Shown here in pieces: positions 21,696-31,900 of a stretch of DNA of 64,000 bases. Each line of letters begins with the position of its first letter. Position 1 is the first letter of the stretch. The translations under genes were made by a program, and so were the position numbers. Location of the stretch: positions 331,001 to 395,000 of the forward strand of contig JAUIMM010000578.1 of the NCBI GenBank assembly GCA_031769625.1, written 5' to 3'. Below the pieces are notes generated by a model. It did not search any database. It had not been told where the DNA came from and worked only from the letters and a program-made list of their open reading frames with translations. The stretch comes from Taudactylus pleione (lineage: Eukaryota > Chordata > Amphibia > Anura > Myobatrachidae).

Positions 21696-23510
21696 CCCGA
21701 ACCCACTATACCTGGTGGCTTACCCAGTTCGTTATCCTCAGGTGGTGGATGTACAAAGGTTCTCTCCAATTACGTTTTCAGAGAGGCAAGCTCCTAAAAT
21801 AACACTTAAACTTCACACAACTTGGTCAGGAATTTAGAATACAATTTTGACAAAAACCATAAACTTTATTTAGCAGGAACGTTTCCATAATCGACTTTGC
21901 TAGGCCACATTCTCCGAAAATAAGATTATATATTGAAACACATATTTCTATACCCTTACATGTGTAACTTTAAAATTCAACAATATATTTATATCCCTAT
22001 GTTTACAAGGAACTCAATTAATTAATTTTACCAATTTATAATACTACTTTGACAATAAACCCTTCTAGCTAGTTTTATACTGCAGTATAATGAATCACTA
22101 TTACAGTATTTGAAGTCTCACAGTCCTAACCTAGGTTATAACCACGGTGGTGCACAATCCTTTCTCTGTCGATTTCCTCTGACTAGATTGTTAGTTGTTA
22201 ATGGCATTTAGTTCTGGTTTAAATTTGTCTGCACAAAACTATTGTATGCTTATCGGAGCTACTGCCTGTAAATCCGGACACTACTGATCCAGCAAATAGC
22301 CATGTACAGTTACTCTAATATCTCTCTCCGTATGATGAGTAGGACTGGCTAAATAATAAGTTGGCTTAATGATAACAAGTCTCACTTTACACAGCTCCTT
22401 CATCTATCTCTTACATTTACATCTGCTAAGGCTTCCTGCCACTGAGTAATCTATGGAGGTTGAATACTTTGGCTGTGAATGATGTTTTGATTAATCCATA
22501 TGTCCTGCACTGTAAGGGTGTATTTAACTCCACGGACTCACTGGCTACACTGTAGTCAGAATCACCTCTCAATATGTCCTTCACTACAGAGGGGCTGCTG
22601 CAACTTTCACTCCTATCTATGTAGCTGCTCAGTGTCTCCTGTCAGCTCCGGAGCTATCAGGTATATAGGCTGGGGGTGTGTGTACACTTTCAGTTTCACG
22701 ATTACCTTTGCTCTGGCAGACACCAATCAGTGTGCTCACCACTTCCCCGCACCGCGCAGGGGCCGTTCTCAGTCTTCAGCCGGAATGTACCATACTGCAG
22801 CTGACAGGGGTGTAGCATTACCTTTGTCAGAGGACTCTTCTAGCAGCAACCAGTCTGCCCACCTCACGCAGATGCCGTTCTCCCCTCCTTGATGGGCTGT
22901 CAGATGCTGAGAGGGGGAGCTTGGGGCTGCCTCTCCTCTGTGACAGCTGCACCTCCAGGTCTGCCTTCCTAACTGGAACAAGTCACAGAGGGGGGTGTGG
23001 CTTTGGTTCTCAGCTCCACCTGAGTCCGCCTTCAGCTCTGAAGTCACTGCACTGTGCTGCTGCCCTCACCGACAGCCGGGACACACACACGCTGAGGTAA
23101 CCTCCACAGCGCAGGTCTGCCCTCTCCCTAAGCTCCCTCAGGACTGCTCTGTAACCGACCTAACTGTCCCCCTCAGTCACCTGCAGCTGGTTCTAGCAGG
23201 TTCTGCATCATGTGACCTCCTGCTGACTGGAAGAGTCCATATTTCCCCCATTGGAGGGGTAGTCCAATAGGGCAATAACACAGGGGTGGAGCACCATAAG
23301 TACACTATAAAGATACTGTAGATACAACATTGGCCACATTTTAATACATTGACATTTGTTTAAAAACAACATTTTACATATATATATATATGCGTATCTT
23401 CAACATGTGGTGCACCCAGGTTCTGGGGTACCACACATGCGCACTGGCCCACCATCAGCTGTGCGCTTGCGAGCGGGTCTGAATCAGGCCCATAATTCTT
23501 ACAGCATTAT
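21696..23510. other. Gene-free stretch; GC-richer block at about 22.5-23.3 kb
   Basis: No conserved protein is read. About 22660 has TATATAGG, followed by a CCAATCAG at about 22724. About 23090 shows a donor-like GAGGTAAC. This could be a promoter or untranslated exon, but nothing confirms it. The last 60 bp (about 23435-23492) is a hairpin-chain element end: CATGCGCAC...CTTGCGAGCGGGTCTGAATCAGGCCC. Confidence 0.35.
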
Positions 23511-23686
23511 GGGGGAGATGTATCAAACCTTCCCAACAAGACTGGTGGAGAAATTGCCCATAGCAACCAATCAGCTTATAGCAAACATTTTATAGACTGT
23601 ACTGGATACATAAAAGCTTGGAGCTGATTGGTTGCTACGTTAATCCTTCAATTTCTCCTCTTTAGAAGGTTGGAAGCAACTCCCCC
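23511..23686. mobile_element. MITE, GGGGGAGATGTATC ends, TSD TAT
   Basis: A 176 bp element lies between TAT copies (23508-23510 and 23687-23689). The ends read GGGGGAGATGTATCAAACC and GGTTGGAAGCAACTCCCCC. The inner pair is TAGCAACCAATCAGCT/AGCTGATTGGTTGCTA. It is related to 17947-18127. Confidence 0.75.
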
Positions 23687-24400
23687 TATGTACCTAAGAT
23701 GCTTCATGCAGCGAGATACAAGGGTACACTCTGTCTGAGAAATAAATAGTTGGATTGATTTTGCTTGGTGATCCTATTGTTGTATCGAAAGAGATTTGAG
23801 GAGCTGTCGACAGACTGTTTGGGGGGGGGCTCAAAGTTTGCAGCCAAGGAAAAGTTCCCAAAAGCTCCGTAAACCAAACGAATAAACAAAAGTATATCTT
23901 GTATTGAAAGTGTCTGCATCTCTTACTCACAGTGGGCGAAGCCATTTTATGGGCAGAACCAGTATTCATGCAGGTTCAGCTGATCAATTCACAAGGAACT
24001 ATTGCATCACAACTTCCATGTAACTTTTTAAGCTTTGGACAGTACTGTAATGTGAATCCCACCTGCCCTGCAGATGGGGGGTTACAGGATTCGGAATACC
24101 CAGCAATCACCACCATTGGTGAGTTTTGCTTTGTGAATAGGCATCCAGAGAGAGACGCACATAGTGACATAACAATATGTGTGTGCACAGGACCCCCCTA
24201 GGCAACACAAACTACTGTGTTCATTTCTGCTAGGGGGGGAATCTCTCAGGGCCTGATCCCTGTCCAAGTTACAGCTAGGACACCATTCCTGCCAGGTGAC
24301 AAGCAGCTATTCAGAAAGGTTTGACAAATCGTCATTTTTAACCATACTGTTCCTCCCAAATGTCTTGATTTAGGCATTACAGTCCTGATTTGAGGACTAT
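23687..24400. other. Gene-free stretch
   Basis: No recognised protein, RNA gene or complete repeat. Confidence 0.4.
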
Positions 24401-24588
24401 GGGGTCTATTTACTAAGCAGTGTTAGGAGACAGAGTGAAAAGTGATAAGAAAGTGATAAGGTGCCAGCCAATCAGCTCCCAACTGTCATCTCACAGGCTG
24501 TGTTTGAAAAATGACAGTTGGGAGCTGATTGGCTGGTACCTTGTCACTTTTCACTCTGTCTCCTAACACCGCTTAGTAAATAGACCCC
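24401..24588. mobile_element. MITE, GGGGTCTATTTACTAAGC ends, TSD TAT
   Basis: The ends GGGGTCTATTTACTAAGC and GCTTAGTAAATAGACCCC are perfect inverted repeats of 18 bp, flanked by TAT on both sides. Most of the 188 bp folds: CAGCCAATCAGCTCCCAACT pairs with AGTTGGGAGCTGATTGGCTG. The good preservation suggests a fairly recent insertion. Confidence 0.9.
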
Positions 24589-25950
24589 TATGACTGCTTT
24601 GTCACAGTCATGCTGGAAGTTCGGGGATATATCCCGTTCGCTGCTGCCCTGACCCCTCATTTGATGCTGTAAGTTGTATCATGTTCAAAGTGGTATGCAT
24701 GCCCCATTTTTGGGGGGTCAATTTTTTTTTTAGTGTGTGTGCTCTGCGCCTCTTTTACCCTGCAATTTCTTTCTGGTGATTTTTCGGTGAGTTTATAAGT
24801 TGCAGGCTATTACATGTGACAACTTGTACCGTTCACATTATGAAAATCTGTATGGCGTTTCGCATCTAGTAGAGAGTGATTGTGGTGGGTTTCTGGCGAT
24901 TTTACCTCTACTCGCGAACTATTACATGTGGCGACTTCAATCTCGCTGGAAACTCGTGGAAAAATCCCCACTTTTCAAAAATCTGAGGCTATTTATACCC
25001 CAGAAATGTCTCCAAAAGTACCAAAATAGGCTCAGCACAGGGGTGAACAGCTGCCTTAGCAGCAGATGGGTTAAGGAATTAATGTCTAAAAATATTCATC
25101 CTATAGTACTTTACTTTGCTTCTAAAAGAGTTCACCATTCAGTACAGTTACCATTGTTTGCCTTCTCTCAGCATAATCCCTTTACCTCTCTCTGGGTCTT
25201 CCTGCCAATCTTATGGAAGAGTGAAATTTTTTTAATAGTGTAGTAACTGACCTGGTGACAAGGATAAGAGTGGGGAATAATCTACATGTAACATAAGATT
25301 CATGCAACCCATACTACTATGTAAGAATGCAGCTGCATCAGGATACACTTATAGCACATCAGGGTACAATAAATAAATATAATACAATGTAATAAAAACC
25401 CTTTAAATACGTATATATGTTGAAACTTACCTGTCAACTACACTCAGTGGTGGCAGCTGTTGTGGGAGCTGAACGGATAAGTATATACGAGAATTCAGTT
25501 GTGCTGTGACAAAATGGCTGCCCCCACTGTGTGTGGCTGACAGGATCTCTTTTGTACAGCACAGTACCTAGAAAGTTCCCATAAGCGTATGTTATTTTTG
25601 TCTTTCTCTTGTTTATAGGACACTCTGTGAGTCGCATAACTGCTTAATCACCTGATTGATCCGTTGCTGCAGATTCCCAGCGCAGGTCAGTGAGTAATAT
25701 TGATCTGTTTCTGGTATATCAGTGATCTGATAGATCTGCAGTGGGGGAAGTGGGTAAAACCGTTTACTCTCTGTATACAGCCTCTGTGTAAGAGGAGCAG
25801 ACCATTAATGACACATATGTGTCCATCTGTGTCTGTATATGAAGGGGCATTTGCAACGTATATCATGATCTCCAGGATAATGAATCCTGTTTAACAAGGA
25901 TGCTTGTTCTGCGACCGCCAGCTCAATATGCAGAAATATGCTCTATCATG
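24589..25950. other. Gene-free stretch
   Basis: No recognised gene. A degenerate direct repeat built on GGCTATTACATGTG / GAACTATTACATGTGGCGAC occurs at about 24805-24930. Confidence 0.4.
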
Positions 25951-26820
25951 GGGGTGATTCAGGCTCGGACGGATTTGCTATTGCAGATGCTAGCATGGCA
26001 GCAGCTGCGATAGCTCCAATATGGTAATGTAGCAGGAGGCATCATGCCTCCTGCATGCGTTACTGATCCGAGCTGTGGGCCTGATTCAGAGCCGCTCGTA
26101 AGCGGCCGCTCGTTCGCTCCGAGCGATGTTCGCACAACTGCGCATGCGTATGGGTAGTAATACACATGCGCGAACCAGTCATTGCGGTCGGAAATTGTGT
26201 GCTCGCAAAATAGCGAATGCCTGCTAATTTGAGTGACAGAATGAAGCGTTTGTGGGTGGTAACAGGGGAAGGTGCTTGAAAACGGGGAGTGGAGATCCGA
26301 ACGCAGGCGTGCCAAACGGTCAAAACGGGCATTTTAAGGGTGTGCATAATTAACAAAGCAGCGTCATCGAGCACGTCACTTGGTTGTTTCTTAGCCTGAA
26401 CTGTTCGCATGATTGCGGTAGGAAAATGCTACCACAAGCACTGCGAGCAATTCATACGCCTTTCGATGTACTCGATTAATCTAATAAATAGCGGAGATGA
26501 CGTAGGATGCGAGCGGCCAGGGGGCGTTTTTAAAAAAATAGCGAGCGCATGTTTCGTTCGCTCGTTCAGACATAGAGGCGTCAACAGACCGCAAAGAGCA
26601 AGCGCTCTATTTAAATATCTGGCCCCTTTTTCTGAACGAGCGAGCGCAAATAGCGTCCGGCTCTGAATCAGGCCCTGTGTCCGTGGATCCAGCATTGGAT
26701 CATCTGCGTGATCCTCTGTCAGCTGGGTGACCATAGGGTCACTCAAGCCCGCAATCACAGTTGCTCAAAAGAGGCCAAGAAGCCTGGACGGAGATCTTGG
26801 CCTCTCTCTCTGCACTTGTT
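25951..26820 (+). mobile_element. GGGCC-end MITE (family C), split by a family B copy
   Basis: The left part (about 25951-26073: GGGGTGATTCAGGC, ATATGGTAATGTAGCAGGAGG, GATCCGAGCTG) and the part from 26679 (CCGTGGATCCAGCATTGGATCATCTGCG) align in order with 4994-5453, whose matching region is uninterrupted. The family B element 26077-26675 sits between them. The right end of the outer copy is not clear. Confidence 0.55.
26077..26675 (+). mobile_element. GGGCC-end MITE (family B), TSD TGT
   Basis: This complete 599 bp copy runs from GGGCCTGATTCAGA to TCTGAATCAGGCCC and is flanked by TGT at 26074-26076 and 26676-26678. The subterminal arms pair GAGCCGCTCGTAAGCGGC internally and end in GAACGAGCGAGCGCAAATAG. 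The middle contains the GTGGGTGGTAACAGGGG and TGTGCATAATTAACAAAG blocks shared by all family B copies. No coding sequence is present. Confidence 0.85.
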
Positions 26821-27294
26821 TGAACAGCCTGATGCTGTTTTGGCATCCCCGGGCCCTGAGTCCCCTCTGGCAGTACGGCAGTATACATTTTCTAGGCTTT
26901 GCTTTTGTGGCAAACATGAAATTAGGGCCCACTGAGCTTGGGGCCCCCACCGGTGGATCCTGTATTAACTTCAAGGGCTGAGTTGGTATCTGGGTCAGTG
27001 ATGGACTTTCAGAAAAATATGGCAGCGATAACAGTGCCACTGGTGTGTGGTTTTCAGATTTAGCCCAGCAGTTGTAAGAAGGCAATACAGAACCCTTTAC
27101 AGTTCTACACCACACGTCATAATACTTATTTTTAAACTGGAGGGTACAGATGTGTCTTCATACACTATTGCTACAGTCAGGCCAAGCAGTCCCTCCCGGC
27201 GCGCCAGGTGCCCCGTGACCCTGCTTGCGCCGATCATCTTTATTGCATATTTCCGACATAAAATGTGTCTTTAGTTGCAATTCAATGCAACTAA

Positions 27295-28118
27295 GGGCCA
27301 TATTCAATTTGGAGCGAAAAGCCGTTCTCTGCAAAACTTTTTCGCCGATAGACTTATCCTCGTATTCAATTTTCACGACTTTTCGCCGGAGCGAAAAGTC
27401 AATGCAACCGACCCAGCGACAAAGTATCACCTATGAATAGGTGGCAAGAACAATTGCAGAATTGGGGTTTTGGGGTGCAGACTTCCAAAAACCACACTGC
27501 ACCCCTTGGACAGTCCCCCAAAGGTAATCTGTGTAAGAAAAAAAAATGTAAAAGTGCCACAGGACACCCCAAAAAAAGGTACTTTCAGTTTGGGGGTAAA
27601 AAAAAAATTGGGGTACAAACTCTGAAACTAGCGAAATAGACTCAGGGGGGTCCCCAAGTATGCCCCAGGTGTTTTTTTGATTGTGGGTGGTTGCGGCAGG
27701 TGGATTTTTCACTTTTTTTTATATCTTCACATTAGCAAGTTTAAAATATGCTAGCACCCATTTTCATGTACCCCAAATGTGATGGGACTACTTACTTTTC
27801 AAAAAAATGTTGCTAAATGCTATTCTTCACCACTTTACCAGAGACGCTAAATAGCACCTATTGAGACCCCAGATACCTAAAGCAGAGCTATTCGAGGGTA
27901 CCCATAGAGAACCCCCATGTCAGAGCATCTTTTGGGGGGTGTCAGGCTGATTTTCTCAAAAATGACAGGACTTTTTGCTGATTTCCTTTTCGCCGGGTCC
28001 CATTTTTGCCGATTTGAAATTGAATACGGGGAATCGCGGGGACGAGCGCGATGCTTTATCCCAGCCAAAGCCTCCAATGACGGTGAAAAGACTTTTCGCT
28101 CCAAATTGAATATGGCCC
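27295..28118. mobile_element. Foldback MITE with GGGCCATATTCAA ends, TSD TAA
   Basis: An 824 bp element runs from GGGCCATATTCAATTTGG to CCAAATTGAATATGGCCC, nearly perfect inverted ends, between TAA copies (27292-27294 and 28119-28121). The interior arms pair, for example GGAGCGAAAAG with CTTTTCGCTCC. It shares blocks with 14436-15635 (AGATGTCCTGACATG / CATGTCAGAGCATCT). It is inserted in the arm of another hairpin element, see 28120-28281. Confidence 0.9.
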
Positions 28119-28119
28119 T

Positions 28120-28281
28120 AAGACTCATCAGGAGGCGGCACTGATACATTTGATATGCGACACTTGTATATCAGTGTACGACTGAGTCTGTATACATATA
28201 TGCTAAGTTCTTTTGTGCTTAGCAGACAGATATACAAGTGTCGCATATCATATTAATCAGTGCCGCCTCCTGATGAGTCTT
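28120..28281. mobile_element. Long-stem hairpin element
   Basis: Arms of 53 bp at 28120-28172 and 28229-28281 are reverse complements with about four mismatches (AAGACTCATCAGGAGGCGGC at one end; ATATGCGACACTTGTATATC at the other). The loop is 56 bases. The outer flanks also pair: ATTCAATGCAAC at 27281-27292 against GTCGCATTAAT after 28281. The element therefore originally extended past the insertion point of 27295-28118. The stem could form a long RNA hairpin if transcribed. Confidence 0.8.
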
Positions 28282-28461
28282 GTCGCATTAATATGTGACC
28301 AAGCACCATTTTCGGCCAGCAAAGATGCTCAGCACAGGCAGAGTTGCACTGGACCTGGCGGATCACTCACGCGTATTGAGATTAGGTGTATGCAGACATA
28401 TCTGTAGATGAACATAAATATCTGGTGAACCAGTCACAGACAGGATCGTGCCAATGTCTTA

Positions 28462-28786
28462 AGCCCGGTACACACTAGACGACATCTAGTCCGTTCCGGC
28501 GGATCGGACGACATATCGACCACATCGGGCAGTGCGTACCCGATATGTCGCTGACGATGCGTGCTCCAGCACGTCGTCAGCGGCATCGCCCGTCGGACCT
28601 GCATGCAGGTCCGACAGGCGATATCGTCAGCGGGGGTCATGCTGCCGAATGCAGCAAGGCCCCCATTGTCGCGCCGTTGCTCACGGCATTGGTAAGTGTG
28701 TCCGCACTTGCCGATGACAGCACCTCGTCAGGACCCGCCACACGACACATCGCGCTGGATACACATCATTTAGTGTGTACCCAGCA
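28462..28786. mobile_element. Foldback MITE with GGTACACACTA ends
   Basis: The ends AGCCCGGTACACACTAGACG and TTTAGTGTGTACCCAGCA are inverted, with TTA at 28459-28461 and 28787-28789. The interior has CGACATATCG-type and TGCATGCAGGTCCGAC palindromes. It ends about 95 bp before the first ASS1 coding exon. It is related to 43490-43764. Confidence 0.65.
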
Positions 28787-28880
28787 TTACCCAGGAAAAG
28801 GTTACAGTATTAACAAAGGTTATAAAGTATATTTAACAGTTATTTATATACTGAGCTAGAATTGTTCTTTCTTTTACCAG

Positions 28881-28995
28881 AGGCAAAATGTCCCAAAACA
28901 AAGGCACGGTGGTCCTGGCTTACAGTGGGGGTCTTGACACTTCCTGCATTCTGCTGTGGCTGAAGGAGCAAGGGTACGATGTCATCGCCTATTTG
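28881..28995 (+). CDS. ASS1: ASS1 first coding exon
   Basis: The acceptor CTTTTACCAG ends at 28880. Seven bases of leader precede ATG 28888. The 36 codons end in DVIAYL at a phase 0 donor (TTG then GTAAGT). The exon carries the nucleotide-binding signature AYSGGLDTS. An acceptor so close to the ATG means the 5' leader is mostly in one or more upstream exons. Confidence 0.97.
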
Positions 28996-31900
28996 GTAAG
29001 TAATGGTACACACACAAACGGGGTCCTGCCATTCGGGCACAGGTGCATTCCACCATTAGCCAGGTTTTCAGTGTCCCGAAAAGCGGGCAGGCTTACTTGT
29101 TCATTGAGACCAACGTACATGGCTGTGCCACGGGATACAATCGGGAAACCGGCTGATGTGATCCCGATAGCCGGCTTCCCAACTGCTTTATCCCGGCAAG
29201 GGTTAAATGACAGGCGTCTTCTTTATTTAGACGCCTGTCATTTTCCCGACGCCAGGAGACAGGCGCCGGCATCCCGATCGGAGGGTTAGGTTTAGGGCAC
29301 CCGGGGGGGACTTAGGGTTAGGCACCCCCCCCGGGAGGGTTAGGGTTAGGCTAGGGGGAGGGAGGGTTAGGCATAGGCACCTCCGGGGGGGACTTAGGGT
29401 TAGGCACCCCCCCCGGGGGACTCAGGTTTAGGCAGCGGGGAATGGGGGGCTTGCGGTTAGGCACTTAGAGGGGGGATTAGGGTTAGACACTTGGGGGGGA
29501 GGTTAGGGTTAGGCACCCCTAAGGAGGGATAGGTTAGGTTAGTTTTTACTTACCTCAGGACGTTCGGGATTTCCAGCGCTGTCGGGCTGCTGCTGCCGGG
29601 ATCTGTTCCGCTGTCGGGCTGCCGCTGCCGGGAATCGAACCAGCCGCGGTATTTCATACCGATTCCCTGTGGCACATGGGCAGTATCATCCTACAATACA
29701 TGTGCTGTGAGTCCGTGATTGTGGTTCCATTCTATCTGATCGAATCCATTCGGACATTAATCATATACACCGGCCCTTTTGGATCCCATGTATGGGACCA
29801 TTTATTACAAACTTTCAAAAAAGCTCCCTCTCCATCAAGAAAATAGAAACTGAAACTCCTTAGAAGTGTTAAATTGCAGTGCACATGTGATCTGTGGTCT
29901 GTAATACTCTGTGGATCCTTGCCTCTGAGCCGGCCCTAGTCTCTCCAGAGCGGTTATCTCTAACATACATAAAAGTGTGTTACAACGTACACAGTTCAAG
30001 TGTCATTACCAGTTTTGCTCTGGGTGAGAACTACTGCATCCCGTGCAGCCTGTAATCCGAAGTTGCCTTTATATATGCTGATGTTGGAGGTAGATAAACT
30101 ATTACCTTTGTGACCATTTTATATGTTCTCTGCAAATTAGAGGAGCTGATGTCAGTATTGCCTGCAAATCATATGGAAGATAAGAAATAGTATATGTCAC
30201 GATCAGAGGAGTAGAATCCCCTACTGAGGGGATGGAAGCTGACGTCCCTGGATAAGATAGGAACCGTAGGTGTGGGGCCTGGATATATGACCTCATCCAC
30301 GAGTATCAAACGTTGGTGAGACCTGTCCAAAGGCGAGGAGTCTAACCAACTGGGAGGTGTTCACCAGTGACCCCTCCAAGTGGGATATGCGTATTTATTC
30401 TGCACCCAGCTGGCAGGTTGCGGCCCTTTGGATAGGTGTCTGATACTATGGGAATGGAGACAAATACCCGGTGGCCCTGAAGGTATACTTCTACAAGAAG
30501 TACAGAGAACTAGTATGAGTAAGGGGTAAGTGCTTGAGGCACTGTCTGGACACAGTATGGCATTATCAGCTTACACTGGAGGAGTGAAAGATGCACAATT
30601 GCGTCAGCAGGTGGTAGAACAACGCACACAGGCAAGATGTTAGGACGCACTGTTGCACAAGGAGTTGGCACTTGTATCGCACACAGGCAAGATGTTAGGA
30701 CGCACTGTTGCACAAGGAGTTGACACTTGTATCGCACACAGGCAAGATGTTAGGACGCACTGTTGCACAGGGAGGTGGCACTTGATTCTCGAGGAGATCG
30801 CATAGGGAACCTGGAAAGGAGATCCCGTAGGGAACCTGGAACGGGTTATCGGCAATACACAGGGTAGCGATAACGTTGCACAGGCAACTTCCTTCTGCCC
30901 GGAGACTGGCTTTATACCCTAAGGTAGCAGGTTATTGGTGGACAGCATCAGCTGACCAACACCATGCTACCATTGGGTCAAGGGCACTCAGGTGATGTGA
31001 ACTGTCATGGCTGCGTCCATGACGGCTACCGTAGAAACCAAGGCACAGTGCAACACACGGATATCCACATGGCTCTAGATATAATGTTCAGCGGGTCTCA
31101 CGCTGCCGCATCTGGCGTCTGACCACCCGATGGGATCAGGGGAAGCCGGCGCCGCGGTGAGTAACGGCTTATCCTAGGCCGCAACCTGACAGTATACAAG
31201 TATTAGTATTTCGCGGCCAGTGCTCTTTTGCATGTAGGAACGTCACCTTTTTATGGCAAAATTCTGCAAAGTAATCCCCTCCCTCGCTCTTCCTTACCTG
31301 GATCACAACTGTCGTCCCCGGGACCCCTGTTACTGTCCGTTGTTACATCGGGGTCTGATCCGTGAACAGGTAACACGCGGAGACCTATGTTATCATCATG
31401 CACCGAGCTGCCAAGCTAATTTTCCCTTTGCAATGACTATTGACGCAAAGCATGAACCATCCCACTTTAATATCTTATAAATCATCCTTTTAAAATTCAG
31501 CTTCCTCAAAGCCTCTCCACCAGCTTCTTACGGCTTCTGATTTGTTCTCACATAATTGGGCCGTAACACTCAAAAAGTTTAACTGTAACCAGTGACAACA
31601 AAACAAAAAGTTGCATAATTCAGTGCTCCACTTTATAGCTAGAAACATAAGTACATTTTTAACCTTAACAGGTAGTATATAGCATTCTTTTCACATTTTA
31701 TTAGTAAAAAAAAATAAATCCAGATTTTCACATGTTCATCACTTTATTTAAGTCTCTCCATGACTTAATAAGTCATCAGGAGGAGATTTCACAAAAATCT
31801 CCTCCCTGACTAAAAAAATTCACAACAGGTCCAGACCGTTTTTTTTAAATTGATACAGTACAGATGACCGTATTTCCCATTACAGGACTGGGAAATGCGG

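Noticed and set aside
22640..23110. Promoter with TATATAGG and CCAAT, and a donor-like GAGGTAAC
   Set aside because: The motifs are common and not supported by a coding or conserved exon, so it is left as a note only.
28996..29289. Extension of the ASS1 first exon frame past 28995
   Set aside because: This is intron read-through. A consensus donor lies at 28996, and homology resumes at 33606.
29620..29650. tRNA gene or tRNA-derived SINE, from a B-box-like GGTTCGATTCCCGG on the minus strand
   Set aside because: No A box at the right distance and no cloverleaf is seen. The motif is part of the TTAGGG-core element.
30185..31200. Possible solo LTR or other large element
   Set aside because: No TG...CA ends with a target duplication and no primer or polypurine site could be identified.
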